Positions 10,196 to 19,697 of a stretch of 64,000 nt of DNA are shown here, piece after piece (the first letter of the stretch is position 1; each line of letters opens with the position of its first letter). A program made the translations under genes and the position numbers. Origin of the DNA: Candidatus Muproteobacteria bacterium (lineage in GTDB: Bacteria; Pseudomonadota; Gammaproteobacteria; Acidiferrobacterales; Sulfurifustaceae); NCBI GenBank assembly GCA_027449605.1, contig DAIDLH010000019.1, forward strand, positions 1 through 64,000, read 5' to 3'. A model generated the notes under the pieces. The model was not told the DNA's origin. It searched no databases and saw only the letters and a program-made list of their open reading frames with translations.

Positions 10196-11578
10196 TTATG
10201 TTTCCCACGGCGCCGGTTTGCGCACCTGTTCCCAGATCGGGTTGTACAGCGCCCTGTCGATCTCCCGCACCAGCGCCACCATGCCGTCATAGCCGGCATA
10301 GGCATGGTGCCGCTCCTGGTTGATGTCGAGCCACGGCATCTTGGCCTTGAGCGCCACGAACTGCGAACGCCCGCCGGAGAGCATGATTTCGGCGCGCGCC
10401 TCTTTCAGCATTTTGTACATCTCGCGCGGCGTCATGTCGTCGAGCATGTGCGCGTCCTGGCCCATCAATTCCTTGATGCGCTCCTTGTCTTCGACGGTGG
10501 ATTTCTTAACGCTGGTGCCGACGATTTCCATGCCCACTTCCTGCAGCGCCGACACCACCGACCACGACTTCACCCCGCCGGTAATGAGCAGCACTTTCTT
10601 GCCGGCGAGGCGCGCCTTGTAGGGTTCGAGTTGTTGCCAGGCTTTGGCTTCTTCCTCTTTGATCAGCGCCTCGGTGCGCTCCAGGAGTTCCGCCGGCGCG
10701 CCGCGCTGCACCAGCAGCTTCGAGGTCTGGCGCAGGCTTTCGCTCATGTCGGAGATGCCGTAGAACGAACCCTCGAAATAGGGAATGCCGTAGCGCTCTT
10801 CCAGTTTGCGCGTGATGTTGATCATGGCCTTGGAGCAGACCATCATGGTGGCGCGCGCCCGGTGCGACCACGCCACTTCCTGGTATTTGGCGTCGCCGGA
10901 GATGCAGGACAGGATGCGGATGCCGAGCTTGTCGAACAGCGGCTTCACCTGCCACAACTCGCCGGACAGGTTGTATTCGCCGATGATGTTGATGTCATAA
11001 GGCGTGGTGTATTCCGGCTCCAGGGTGCCGATCACGTAATCCAGCAGCGCCTCGCCGGCCAACTTGTTGCCCAGGTTCTTGTTGCCCACGAAGCCGGGCG
11101 CGTTGATCGGAATCACCGGCTTGCCGAACTTCGCGCCGGCGGCCTTGCATACCGCCTCGACGTCGTCGCCGATCAGCGCGGTGACGCAGGTCTGATAGAC
11201 GAACACCGCCGGCGGGTCGTATTTCTCGATGACCTCGCGGATGGATTTGTACAGGCGCTTCTCGCCGCCGTAGACCACGTCCAGCTCGTTCACGTCGGTG
11301 GTGAAGCCGGTGCGGTACAGCCGCGAGCCCGAGGATTTCGCGCCGCGGTTGTCCCAGGAATTGCCTTCGCAGGCGATCGGGCCGTGCACCAAGTGCGCCA
11401 CGTCGGTGATCGGCTGCAGCGCGATCTTGGCGCCGTCGAAGGCGCAGCCGCCGGCCGCGGCGCCGGGCGTGAGCTGCTTGGTGCAACCCTTCTTGCGCTC
11501 CTTCTCCGACTTGCCCTGATTCTTGCCGCAGGCCGGTTCGTCGAACACCTCTTGCACTTTCTTGGCTAAAGTCGTCAT
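10196..11578 (-). CDS. nifE: NifE, nitrogenase cofactor scaffold alpha subunit
   Basis: The 460-residue protein pairs with NifN. It shows the early cysteine-rich segment [20 protein letters not shown], then [18 protein letters not shown] and CVTALIGDD, all typical of NifE. It is separated from the FeSII-like ferredoxin gene by about 240 bases of palindromic repeats, with no obvious sigma-54 promoter, so it is probably read through from nifH. Confidence 0.95.
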   Translation of the reverse strand: MTTLAKKVQEVFDEPACGKNQGKSEKERKKGCTKQLTPGAAAGGCAFDGAKIALQPITDVAHLVHGPIACEGNSWDNRGAKSSGSRLYRTGFTTDVNELDVVYGGEKRLYKSIREVIEKYDPPAVFVYQTCVTALIGDDVEAVCKAAGAKFGKPVIPINAPGFVGNKNLGNKLAGEALLDYVIGTLEPEYTTPYDINIIGEYNLSGELWQVKPLFDKLGIRILSCISGDAKYQEVAWSHRARATMMVCSKAMINITRKLEERYGIPYFEGSFYGISDMSESLRQTSKLLVQRGAPAELLERTEALIKEEEAKAWQQLEPYKARLAGKKVLLITGGVKSWSVVSALQEVGMEIVGTSVKKSTVEDKERIKELMGQDAHMLDDMTPREMYKMLKEARAEIMLSGGRSQFVALKAKMPWLDINQERHHAYAGYDGMVALVREIDRALYNPIWEQVRKPAPWET

Positions 11579-11815
11579 GCTCGCCTCGATCCGTATTCCG
11601 CGGTTATCTTTTCTACAGCCTTGTAGGGTGGTTGACCCACCATCCGGCGGGTTACGCTTCGCTAACCCGCCCTACATTGATGATCCCGCTCACAGTCTTG
11701 TAGGGTGGGCATCGCCCACCGATACGACTTCGACTGGCACAGCCGGTGGGCAATGCCCACCCTACATCCACTTGGCTCCCGCAGGGCCTAACCCGCCCTA
11801 CATTAATGATTCCGC
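11579..11815. repeat. Cluster of palindromic repeats between nifE and the FeSII-like gene
   Basis: Copies of two palindrome families are packed here: GTAGGGTGG-type arms at 11623-11675 (with inner GGCGGGTTA/TAACCCGCC) and GTAGGGTGGGC arms at 11700-11765. A stretch of about 35 bases ending the first copy (from 11662) recurs with few changes at 11788-11822 and runs into the ferredoxin stop codon. The hairpins may uncouple expression of nifE from the upstream genes. Confidence 0.75.
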
Positions 11816-12163
11816 TCACAGCGCTACCCAGATATCCTCGTCTTCGACGACGTACTGGCAGGCCAGGCGCCACAGCGGCGGCATGTCTGGCAGCTGCTCC
11901 ATCCGGTACTGCTGATCGGAAAGCTTGCCCATCCGGTGCAGTACTTCCTTTTCCGTCCCGCTCAGGCGGATGGCGTGCGGACCATCGCGGCGCAGCGGCG
12001 CGACCTTGACCGCGCACGTGCCGCACACGCCGCTCTTGCAGTCGCAACGCAATGACAGCCGGTGTTTCTCGCTCAGGCTCAACAGCGTGTCCTGTCCTCG
12101 CTCCGGAGCCGGAACGGTCACCGGGTCATACAGCGCGGGATTCAGAAACGTTATGCTGCCCAT
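11816..12163 (-). CDS. FeSII/Shethna-protein-II-like 2Fe-2S ferredoxin
   Basis: The 115-residue protein carries a 2Fe-2S ligand set C-x4-C-x2-C (CKSGVCGTC near residue 42) and a distal cysteine in RLACQ near 102. The middle segment LSGTEKEVLHRMGKL and the C-terminal VVEDEDIWV closely parallel, from memory, Azotobacter vinelandii FeSII (Shethna protein II), which forms an oxygen-stable complex with both nitrogenase components. Location between nifK and nifE supports a nitrogenase-protective role. An ordinary electron carrier is the alternative. Confidence 0.8.
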   Translation of the reverse strand: MGSITFLNPALYDPVTVPAPERGQDTLLSLSEKHRLSLRCDCKSGVCGTCAVKVAPLRRDGPHAIRLSGTEKEVLHRMGKLSDQQYRMEQLPDMPPLWRLACQYVVEDEDIWVAL

Positions 12164-12178
12164 GACTCAAGTCATTCG

Positions 12179-13717
12179 TTAACGGATGATGTCGTAGCTG
12201 TAGTCGGTCTTCGACGGCACGTTGGTGTTCTTGTCCATCTCGTCGAAGATTTTGTCCAGTATCCACACCAACACATTCATCGCGCCCTGGTAGCCCCACA
12301 CCGGGTAGCGGTGGTGATGATGGCGGTCGAAGATCGGGAAGCCGATGCGGATCAGCGGCGTGCCGGTATCGCGCTCCAGATACTTGCCGTAGGTGTTGCC
12401 GATCAGGAAATCCACCGGCTCGGTGAACAGCAGCGAGCGCATGTGCCACAGGTCCTTGCCCGCGTACACGTGGCAGCCCTTGCCGAACGGCGAGGCGTCG
12501 AACAGCGCCTGCACCTTGTTCGCCCAGGTCTCGTTGCCATTGGTGGCCAGCACGTGCACCGGCTCGGCGCCGAGTTCCAGCAGGAACGCCGTCAGGCCGA
12601 GCGTGAGGTCCGGGTCGCCGTAGACGGCGAACTTCTTGCCGTGGATGTGCGCGCTGGAATCGGCGATCGCGTCCACCAGCCGCCCGCGTTCCTTTTCAAG
12701 CTCGGCGGAAATCGGCTTGCCGCTGAGGCGCGCGATCTCCATCAGGAATTTGTCGGTCGCCGCGACGCCGACCGGGTGATTGAACGCGGCGATTTCCTGG
12801 CCCTTGCTCGCGGCATAGGCCAGGCTTTTCTCGGTGCAGAACTCCTGCATCGAGACCGTGGCCTTGGCGTTCAGCGCCAGCTTGGCGTCTTCGAGCGTAG
12901 TGCCGCCGTCGTACATGCGGAACTGGCCGTCCGCGGGCGTGTCCCACACCTCGCTGTTGTCCGCGAGGATGGTGGCGTCCACGTCCATAAGGCCGAACAT
13001 ACGCTTGATCTCGCGCAGGTTGCCGACGGTGTAGCCGTCGAAGCCGCCGATGAAGTTGATCTTACCGTTCGGTGCGCGCTCCTTGCCTTCCCAGAAGTGT
13101 TCCAGGATGCCCTTGAGCGTGTTGTCGTAACCGGTGACATGGCTGCCGACGAACGCCGGGGTATGGGCGTACGGCACGTCGAACTCCGGCGGCACGCTGC
13201 CCTTGGCCTTGGCGTTCTGGATGAAACCGTTCAGGTCGTCGCCGATCACCTCGGCCATGCAGGTCGTGGACACCGCGATCATCTTCGGCTTGTACAGGTT
13301 ATAAGCGTTGGCCAGGCCGTCGATCATGTTGTTGAGGCCGCCGAACACCGCCGCATCCTCGGTCATCGACGAGGACACGCACGAACTCGGTTCCTTGAAG
13401 TGGCGGCTGAAGTGGCTGCGGTAATAGGCCACGCACCCTTGCGAACCGTGCACGAACGGCAGCGTGCCCTCGAAGCCGACCGCCGCGAACACCGCGCCGA
13501 GCGGCTGGCAGGCCTTGGCCGGGTTGACGGTCAGCGCCTCGCGCGCGAAGTTTTTCTCGCGGTACTCCCAGGTCTTGGTCCAGTCGCGGATCTCTTCGAA
13601 CTTGTCCGCGGGATGCGGGTTCTCGTAATTCTTCTTCTTGTTCTCGAACATCTCGACGTATTCCGGCTGGCGGAACAGATCAAAATGATCCAGCACGTGT
13701 TCAGTATTCTGACTCAT
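12179..13717 (-). CDS. nifK: Nitrogenase molybdenum-iron protein beta chain
   Basis: The 512-residue NifK carries P-cluster cysteines in [28 protein letters not shown] and the [11 protein letters not shown] stretch. The C-terminal region [13 protein letters not shown] is typical. With NifD it forms the alpha2beta2 tetramer that reduces N2. Length and the N-terminal extension before the first P-cluster cysteine agree with Mo-dependent group I nitrogenases. The gene lies downstream of nifD across an 88-base spacer holding a palindromic repeat. Confidence 0.98.
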   Translation of the reverse strand: MSQNTEHVLDHFDLFRQPEYVEMFENKKKNYENPHPADKFEEIRDWTKTWEYREKNFAREALTVNPAKACQPLGAVFAAVGFEGTLPFVHGSQGCVAYYRSHFSRHFKEPSSCVSSSMTEDAAVFGGLNNMIDGLANAYNLYKPKMIAVSTTCMAEVIGDDLNGFIQNAKAKGSVPPEFDVPYAHTPAFVGSHVTGYDNTLKGILEHFWEGKERAPNGKINFIGGFDGYTVGNLREIKRMFGLMDVDATILADNSEVWDTPADGQFRMYDGGTTLEDAKLALNAKATVSMQEFCTEKSLAYAASKGQEIAAFNHPVGVAATDKFLMEIARLSGKPISAELEKERGRLVDAIADSSAHIHGKKFAVYGDPDLTLGLTAFLLELGAEPVHVLATNGNETWANKVQALFDASPFGKGCHVYAGKDLWHMRSLLFTEPVDFLIGNTYGKYLERDTGTPLIRIGFPIFDRHHHHRYPVWGYQGAMNVLVWILDKIFDEMDKNTNVPSKTDYSYDIIR

Positions 13718-13732
13718 GAATTTTCTCCTTGC

Positions 13733-13797
13733 GTAGGGTGGGCATCGCCCACCGCTTCAATGGTGGGTTAGGCGCTGTTCGCCTGACCCACCCTGCA
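13733..13797. repeat. GTAGGGTGGGC palindromic repeat between nifD and nifK
   Basis: Arms GTAGGGTGGGC(ATCGCCCACC) and GGTGGGTTAGGCG...CACCCTGC form an imperfect hairpin in the nifD-nifK spacer. Such hairpins between operon genes may set relative mRNA stability. Confidence 0.7.
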
Positions 13798-13805
13798 TGT
13801 TTCGA

Positions 13806-15257
13806 TTATTTCCACGGCGCCTTGGTCAGGCCCCACACCGGGTTGTTGATCGCCATGTCCATGTCGCGCGCGAAGATGGCGAAGCCGTCGTAGCCGTGAT
13901 ACGGACCCGAGTAGTCCCAGGAGTGCATCTGGCGGAACGGCACGCCCATCTTCTGGAACACGTACTTCTCCTTGATGCCGGAGCCGACCAGGTCGGGCTG
14001 CACCTTCTCCACGAACTTCTCGAACTCGTAGCCGGTGACGTCGTCGTAGATCAGCGTCCCGTCTTTGACGTAGTGCGTGGTGCGCTGGTAGTCGTCGTTG
14101 TGGCCGAACTCGTAGCCGGTGCCGACCACTTCCATGCCGAGGTCCTCGTAGGCGCCGATCACGTGGCGCGGGCGCAGGCCGCCGACGAACAGCATCACGG
14201 TCTTGCCTTCCAGGCGCGGCCGGTACTTGGCGATCACCGCATCGGTCAGCGCCTTGTACTTGGCGATGACGCGCTCGGCGCCTTCCTTGATCTTGTCGTC
14301 GAAGTGGCTGGCGATCTCGCGCAGGCTGGCCTCGATCTTGGACGGCCCGAAGAAGTTGTACTCGACCCAGGGAATGCCGTATTTCTCCTCCATGTGGCGC
14401 GAGATGTAGTTCATGGAGCGGTAGCAGTGCAGCACGTTGAGCTTGGCCTTGGGCGTGTTCTCCAGCTCGGCGATCGAGCCGTCGCCGGACCACTGGGCGA
14501 TCACGCGCAGACCCATCTCTTCGAGCAGGATGCGCGACGACCAGGCGTCGCCGCCGATGTTGTAGTCGCCGATGATGGCCACGTCGTAGGGCGAGCTCTG
14601 GAACTCCGGATGCTTGCCGTCGCTCTTGTCGAACACCCAGTCGCGGATGCTGTCGTTGGCGATGTGATGCCCGAGCGACTGCGACACGCCGCGGAAACCC
14701 TCGCAGCGCACCGGCACGATGGTCTTGCCGTTGTACTCCTTGGATTTTTTCTTCGACACCGCCTCGATGTCGTCGCCGATCAGGCCGATCGGGCATTCGG
14801 ACTGGACCGTGATCCCCTTGTTCAGCGGGAACAGCACCTGGATCTCGTCCATGATCTTCTCCAGCTTCTTGTCGCCGCCGAAGACGATGTCCTTCTCCTG
14901 GAAATCCGAGGTGAACTGCATGGTCACGAAGGTGTCGACGCCGGTGGTGCCGATGTAATAGTTGCGCCGCGCCGCCCACGAATACTGGCCGCAGCCGACC
15001 GGGCCGTGGCTGATGTGAATCATGTCCTTGATCGGTCCCCACACCACGCCCTTGGAACCGGCATAGGCGCAGCCGCGGATGGTCATCACGCCGGGCACGG
15101 ATTTGACGTTCGATTTCACGCCGCAATCCGGCTTGCCTTCCTCGAACGTGCCCAGATGCTTGGCGCGCTTCTTGACGGTCTTCTCCGGATAGACTTTCAG
15201 AACTTCCGCGATCAGTTCCTGGTTACGCGCCTTGGTTTGCTCTACTGTCAGGCTCAT
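13806..15257 (-). CDS. nifD: Nitrogenase molybdenum-iron protein alpha chain
   Basis: The 483-residue NifD shows P-cluster cysteine motifs [20 protein letters not shown] and [11 protein letters not shown], the third in [13 protein letters not shown], and the FeMo-cofactor environment including [11 protein letters not shown] (cofactor-ligating cysteine region) and the C-terminal [15 protein letters not shown] with the cofactor histidine. The size and lack of an insert fit a Mo nitrogenase rather than AnfD or VnfD. Transcribed from the nifH promoter. Confidence 0.98.
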   Translation of the reverse strand: MSLTVEQTKARNQELIAEVLKVYPEKTVKKRAKHLGTFEEGKPDCGVKSNVKSVPGVMTIRGCAYAGSKGVVWGPIKDMIHISHGPVGCGQYSWAARRNYYIGTTGVDTFVTMQFTSDFQEKDIVFGGDKKLEKIMDEIQVLFPLNKGITVQSECPIGLIGDDIEAVSKKKSKEYNGKTIVPVRCEGFRGVSQSLGHHIANDSIRDWVFDKSDGKHPEFQSSPYDVAIIGDYNIGGDAWSSRILLEEMGLRVIAQWSGDGSIAELENTPKAKLNVLHCYRSMNYISRHMEEKYGIPWVEYNFFGPSKIEASLREIASHFDDKIKEGAERVIAKYKALTDAVIAKYRPRLEGKTVMLFVGGLRPRHVIGAYEDLGMEVVGTGYEFGHNDDYQRTTHYVKDGTLIYDDVTGYEFEKFVEKVQPDLVGSGIKEKYVFQKMGVPFRQMHSWDYSGPYHGYDGFAIFARDMDMAINNPVWGLTKAPWK

Positions 15258-15278
15258 GTGCTTTCCTCGTTTTCCAAT

Positions 15279-15357
15279 GTAGGTTGGGTTGAGGCATCAG
15301 CCGAAACCCAACGACTTACTTAGTTTGTTGGGTTTCGCTGCGCTCAACCCAACCTAC
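15279..15357. repeat. GTAGGTTGGGTTGAG palindromic repeat between nifH and nifD
   Basis: GTAGGTTGGGTTGAG and CGCTCAACCCAACCTAC are near-perfect outer arms, with an inner AAACCCAAC/GTTGGGTTT pair. The hairpin lies 21 bases upstream of nifD. In many diazotrophs a hairpin here sets the excess of NifH over NifDK by partial attenuation or mRNA protection; that role is inference here. Confidence 0.75.
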
Positions 15358-15420
15358 GTCTGTACCGACTTCCGGTCTCCGCCCATGGCCCCTGCCATGG
15401 GCGGGTTCCGATCGACTCCT

Positions 15421-16338
<918 letters not shown>

Positions 16339-16478
16339 TCAATAAAATTATGTTCGTTTCCGGCCTTGCGGCCGCCCGCCAGCAAACACGCCACCGGCCT
16401 GATGCAATGTTTGCAGCGCTTTCTAGGTCTTCGTATCGGCTGCAAATCCGGCAAAACATTTACTGCGCAATCCGCTCT

Positions 16479-16495
16479 AAGCAACCCGCGTGCCA
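16479..16495 (-). promoter_or_regulatory. Sigma-54 promoter of the nifH operon
   Basis: On the minus strand the sequence reads TGGCACG-CGGG-TTGCT, a perfect match to the -24/-12 consensus. Transcription should start near 16470, leaving a leader of about 150 bases before the nifH ATG at 16317. Two NifA-type sites lie about 80 and 110 bases further upstream. Confidence 0.93.
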
Positions 16496-16573
16496 GCATT
16501 GGCTCCGCCGTCAAATACGCCTTTTTCCGGCGCAAAACCGGGGAAATACAGTTTGTCGCCCGGTTCCCGCCGA

Positions 16574-16589
16574 TGTTGCAAACCCGACA
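16574..16589. promoter_or_regulatory. NifA upstream activator site 1 (nifH / receiver)
   Basis: TGT-TGCAAACCCG-ACA fits the TGT-N10-ACA NifA site exactly. It lies 79 bases upstream of the nifH -24 element and 125 bases upstream of the divergent receiver promoter, so it may serve both. Confidence 0.85.
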
Positions 16590-16602
16590 ATCCCATCGGC
16601 CC

Positions 16603-16618
16603 TGTAGCAAACGAGACA
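16603..16618. promoter_or_regulatory. NifA upstream activator site 2 (nifH / receiver)
   Basis: TGT-AGCAAACGAG-ACA is a second exact TGT-N10-ACA match, 29 bases from the first when centres are compared. That spacing is near three helical turns, so both sites would lie on roughly the same DNA face. It is 96 bases upstream of the rightward sigma-54 promoter. Confidence 0.85.
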
Positions 16619-16713
16619 AGCGACACGGACACTTCCGGCACGGCGAACCCGGGCGTGCGCACGAATCCGGCGGATTTACGGATACCTCGCACCGGCGGCG
16701 GCGCGATCCGGCC

Positions 16714-16729
16714 GGGAACGAATATTGCT
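16714..16729 (+). promoter_or_regulatory. Sigma-54 promoter of the receiver / truncated haemoglobin genes
   Basis: GGGAACG-AATA-TTGCT keeps the essential GG and GC dinucleotides at the right spacing and five of seven bases of the -24 block. Its expected start point, near 16740, is about 30 bases before the ATG at 16769. Together with the NifA sites this makes the region a divergent nif control unit. Confidence 0.72.
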
Positions 16730-16768
16730 TTGCGTGAAGGCACGAATAATGTTTTTCAGGAGCAACTC

Positions 16769-17188
16769 ATGCAGATCGGCGTGGAAACTTCCAAGGCGGT
16801 GGACAACAAGCGCGTGTTCGTGGTGGACAGCGACGAGATCACGCGCGCGGCGCTGCAGTTCATGCTGCATGACGAGAACGAAACCCACGAGTTCGCCGAT
16901 CTCGACGCGGCGCTGCGCAGGGCCGAAGACTGGCGGCCGGACCTCCTGATCCTGAACGCCGCGCTGGTGCTGGGCTCCGCCCCGGACCTGATCGCCGGCC
17001 TCAAGACGCGCATCGCCGGGCTCAAGGTGCTGGTCGCCATCGAAGCCGGCGCCACCGACGCCCGCAGCCTGCGCCAGGCCGGCGCCGACGGCGTGGTGCA
17101 CAAGCCGCTGACCATCGAGAAAACGCGCATGGCGGTGGACGTGGCGCTCGGACGGCGGCGCGCCACCATCGCCATTCAGCCGGTGTGA
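16769..17188 (+). CDS. Atypical response-regulator receiver protein
   Basis: The 139-residue protein is a stand-alone receiver domain: acidic pair region FVVDSDEITRAALQ near residue 17, the beta-3 strand DLLILNAALV near 58 and the conserved lysine in VHKPLT at 112. The usual phospho-acceptor aspartate after the beta-3 strand is asparagine (N63), so it is probably not phosphorylated and may act as a constitutive binding module. ATG 16769 has a strong AGGAG site; the open frame back to 16490 crosses the promoter and NifA sites, so the long version is wrong. Its target is unknown. Confidence 0.8.
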   Translation: MQIGVETSKAVDNKRVFVVDSDEITRAALQFMLHDENETHEFADLDAALRRAEDWRPDLLILNAALVLGSAPDLIAGLKTRIAGLKVLVAIEAGATDARSLRQAGADGVVHKPLTIEKTRMAVDVALGRRRATIAIQPV

Positions 17189-17215
17189 TTCACCATGGCG
17201 AGAAGTAATCTTAAA

Positions 17216-17310
17216 GACCCCCTCTCCCTTGAGGGAGAGGGTGGGGGTGAGGGCGATAAGTCAGAAACGATTCGACGTCTTGCCCCTCACCCTACCCTCA
17301 CTCAGGAGGA
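17216..17310. repeat. CCCTCTCCC/GGGAGAGGG intergenic repeat
   Basis: CCCTCTCCCTTGAGGGAGAGGG forms a tight hairpin, followed by GGGTGAGGG and, further on, its complement CCCCTCACCCTACCC. Related copies are at 34893-34920 and 42014-42114. It occupies the region in front of the haemoglobin gene and is translated in the longer, rejected version of that gene. Confidence 0.75.
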
Positions 17311-17326
17311 GAAAGGAATTCACGGC

Positions 17327-17719
17327 GTGCTTCCACAAGTAATCGCTAATCCCCACTACCAGCTGATCGGCGGCGAAAGCGCGGTCCGCCGCCTGGTCGA
17401 TCGCTTCTATGCGCTGATGGACGAGCTGCCCGAAGCGCGCACCATACGCGCGTTGCATAAAGCCGACCTGTCGCACGCAAAAGAGCGCCTGTTCATGTTC
17501 CTCTCGGGCTGGCTCGGCGGCCCGCAACTCTACTCCGAACGTTTCGGTCACCCGCGGCTGCGCCACAAGCACCAGGCCTTCCCCATCGGCGAGGCCGAGC
17601 GCGACGCCTGGATGCTGTGCATGACGCGCGCCCTCGACGACGTCGTGCCCGAGGCCGCGCTGCGCGCGCAACTGACGCAATCGTTTTTCAAAACCGCGGA
17701 TTTCTTGCGCAATCGCTAG
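17327..17719 (+). CDS. Group II truncated haemoglobin
   Basis: The 130-residue protein fits the 2-on-2 globin fold: B-helix tyrosine in RLVDRFYALMDE, FLSGWLGGPQLYSERFGHP (CD-E region), the proximal histidine region LRHKHQAFPIG and the group-II tryptophan in RDAWMLCM (G8). These proteins bind oxygen or NO. GTG 17327 is preceded by AGGAGGAGAAAGGA, whereas an ATG at 17195 has no ribosome-binding site and would add a tail encoded by a dispersed repeat. It lies 138 bases after the receiver gene and is probably expressed with it from the NifA-type promoter, suggesting oxygen handling during nitrogen fixation. Confidence 0.85.
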   Translation: MLPQVIANPHYQLIGGESAVRRLVDRFYALMDELPEARTIRALHKADLSHAKERLFMFLSGWLGGPQLYSERFGHPRLRHKHQAFPIGEAERDAWMLCMTRALDDVVPEAALRAQLTQSFFKTADFLRNR

Positions 17720-17763
17720 GGTACGTTCATGGCCAGAAAAAAACCGACGAGGGAAATTCTAAT

Positions 17764-17826
17764 TTAAGTCTCCCGTTCGCCCTGAGCTTGTCGAAGGGTG
17801 AACGGAAAATGCCGTAAATTGGAGGC
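17764..17826 (+). repeat. 63-bp inverted repeat, left copy
   Basis: This segment matches the reverse complement of 24137-24199 at 61 of 63 positions by eye. The core is itself a palindrome-like REP unit (CCGTTCGCCCT...AGGGTGAACGG), but identity extends through the non-palindromic flank AAATGCCGTAAATTGG. It begins about 45 bases after the haemoglobin stop and 85 bases before the DUF6527 stop codon. Confidence 0.88.
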
Positions 17827-17911
17827 GATTTCGTCCGTCGGGTGCTCGCAGACAATTTTGGTCTGCGCGACGGCTTGGATCTCCATCTTGGGTTCGTCAC
17901 CCAGCAAAACG

Positions 17912-18298
17912 TCACCGCAGATAGGGCCGCTTGGTTCGACGACTCCCGGAATCAAAGTGGGACGTCAATACCCAAATGATCTTTCCTCGCTGAACGAAAA
18001 AATGGCTACGGCAACCTTTCGTTCGCCACACGGAGGGAGAAATCGTCACAGTCCCGTTCGAATGTATACGGGCGCGCCAACGAGGACTATCGTTGCGAAT
18101 GAGACTGAGCGCCACAACGTCATTGCAGCCGCACGGGCACAAAAATATTGCTGACCACGGTTGCCGATACTCACCTACTAAATACATGTGATTGGATAGA
18201 ACCGCGTCAGGTGGATCCTCCACACGCTGAACGGTGAGAGGTGGTCGAGAGTCGATTGCTAGCCGAAACCACCGCTGAAAGCGCCTTAGCCAATGCAT
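17912..18298 (-). CDS. DUF6527-family protein of a ubiquitin-like pathway
   Basis: The 128-residue protein shows the segments I associate with DUF6527: WSAIFLCPCGCNDVVALSL near residue 48, PRWRARIHSNGTVTISPSVW near 72 and GCRSHFFVQRGKIIW near 95. The CPCGC cluster and late histidine suggest metal binding. DUF6527 proteins co-occur with bacterial E1/E2/ubiquitin-like genes and, as I recall, have been proposed to be peptidases that process or remove the tag. The ATG overlaps the E1 stop codon by one base (TAATG), so it is the last gene of the leftward operon. Confidence 0.78.
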   Translation of the reverse strand: MHWLRRFQRWFRLAIDSRPPLTVQRVEDPPDAVLSNHMYLVGEYRQPWSAIFLCPCGCNDVVALSLIRNDSPRWRARIHSNGTVTISPSVWRTKGCRSHFFVQRGKIIWVLTSHFDSGSRRTKRPYLR

Positions 18299-19695
18299 TA
18301 TTGCGCCGTATGGGCACTCAATTCTGCCCAGTCAAGAAGAGGACTTGTATCTCCCCTACCTACATGTCGCGCCATAACAGGGCATGGGGGTCCATCCGGC
18401 TCATGATGCCAGATCCCGTGGGAAAGACTCACTCGCGTGACCGCGAAATCGCTATTTGGGTCAAGTCTATAGGGATGAAGCCGCGCCAATAGCTCATTGA
18501 CCGCCAGACTTGCGATGAGTGAATTAAGTTGTACAACCGCGGGTCGATCCTCCTGCACCCCCCGAATGTAACCTTCTTCTACCTCTTGCTCATAGCGCGC
18601 AGGGTCAGTTCGCCTTAATCCGGCCGCCCGCACCTGTTCAAGCGAGAATACATGTCGGCTGATAAGGCTTGAGCCACCCGGCTTTATGTAATGAACCGAG
18701 GCGGCCACTTGGTTAACGCCGCCATGGCCGTCAGCTTCAAGCTTCACCCCCAGATCGATGTACGGCAGCACATAGAACGATGCAAGTTTATTCAAGAGGA
18801 ACCGACCATCTATGGAATCCATGCAGCCGAATACCACATCGCAGCCTGCGACGGCTTTTACTGTCTCAACGTTGAACAACGAACTCACATGGGTTTCAAC
18901 ATGTGTCCCCAAACCCATTGCTTGTACAGCCCTGGCTGCCACATGAACCTTCGGGCGGCACGACCGTGCATCCTCCATCGTAGCATTGAGTATCCGGTTC
19001 AAGTTCTTCTCCTCGACAACGTCGGGATCGACCAAGACTAATGTGCCAACGCAATTGCGAGCTAATTGCTCGATGACCGGGCTTCCCGTCCCTGAGGCCC
19101 CTACTACTGCAACACGCAGACGGCGAAGCTGCTCGAACGTCCCCTTTCCGAAGGATTGTGCGATTCGTTCGCCGAACGCCGGAACCGGGTGTTCATTTGA
19201 GCGATAGGGATTGAAGCACAGATCGTCGCCGACGATATTCACACTCTCAAGAGGTACAAATTCAGCAGTCTCTGTGACGACACGACCAAACGCGCGCCCG
19301 TTATCCATAAGAATGATGCTCGCATGTGGTGCGTTACTCTCGGTCCAGCTGTACAGCGGAGGAAAGAGCCGGGCATCAGACATGTCGTCAATGGAAGAGA
19401 ACTGATCGTAGCCCCGGTGACCATGAACCTTTACGATAGCCCAGCCGTTACGTGAGGCCTCGTGAATCCATGGCACGAGGAGGTCAGTGGACCAAGTTAC
19501 CCGATCCGGGGCACGAACGGCACACGCTTCGTATGGAATACGTTCGATACGACGGACAACTAGCCTGTGGCGGCTGCCGCTGTAAGATCGGCCGCAGAGC
19601 GCTATTGCGACGGCCTCACAACCGTCCGGTGGGAAGACATGTTGGGCCAAAGCCTCTCGCTGCGCCGATGTCATTGAGAGCGATACTGGAAGCAT
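18298..19695 (-). CDS. JAMM-like peptidase fused to an E1-like (ThiF) activating enzyme
   Basis: The 465-residue protein has two parts. Residues about 20-165 resemble a JAB/JAMM metalloprotease fold, with HGHRGYDQFSSIDD (near 91) resembling the HxH...SxxD zinc motif with a shortened spacer. Residues about 185-430 form a ThiF/E1 adenylation domain: nucleotide loop VAVVGASGTGSPV, LVDPDVVEEKNLNR with the essential Asp, Asn and Arg, and VVFGCMDSIDGRFLLNK. It should adenylate the C-terminus of the ubiquitin-like protein and pass it to the E2. Spacing to the E2 stop is 2 bases. Base composition is visibly less GC-rich than that of the flanking nif genes. Confidence 0.85.
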   Translation of the reverse strand: MLPVSLSMTSAQREALAQHVFPPDGCEAVAIALCGRSYSGSRHRLVVRRIERIPYEACAVRAPDRVTWSTDLLVPWIHEASRNGWAIVKVHGHRGYDQFSSIDDMSDARLFPPLYSWTESNAPHASIILMDNGRAFGRVVTETAEFVPLESVNIVGDDLCFNPYRSNEHPVPAFGERIAQSFGKGTFEQLRRLRVAVVGASGTGSPVIEQLARNCVGTLVLVDPDVVEEKNLNRILNATMEDARSCRPKVHVAARAVQAMGLGTHVETHVSSLFNVETVKAVAGCDVVFGCMDSIDGRFLLNKLASFYVLPYIDLGVKLEADGHGGVNQVAASVHYIKPGGSSLISRHVFSLEQVRAAGLRRTDPARYEQEVEEGYIRGVQEDRPAVVQLNSLIASLAVNELLARLHPYRLDPNSDFAVTRVSLSHGIWHHEPDGPPCPVMARHVGRGDTSPLLDWAELSAHTAQ

Positions 19696-19697
19696 TT

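Noticed and set aside
8705-11569. 954-codon plus-strand frame over nifE and nifN
   Set aside because: Antisense shadow caused by high GC; composition (His, Arg, Gln, Ala) is typical of such shadows.
12062-15323. Two long plus-strand frames over nifK and nifD
   Set aside because: Antisense to clear nitrogenase genes; no domain recognisable.
16490-16768. N-terminal extension of the receiver gene
   Set aside because: It overlaps the NifA sites and both sigma-54 promoters, and ATG 16769 has a strong ribosome-binding site.
17798-18154. 118-codon plus-strand frame over the DUF6527 gene
   Set aside because: Antisense to a conserved protein coupled to the E1 gene.
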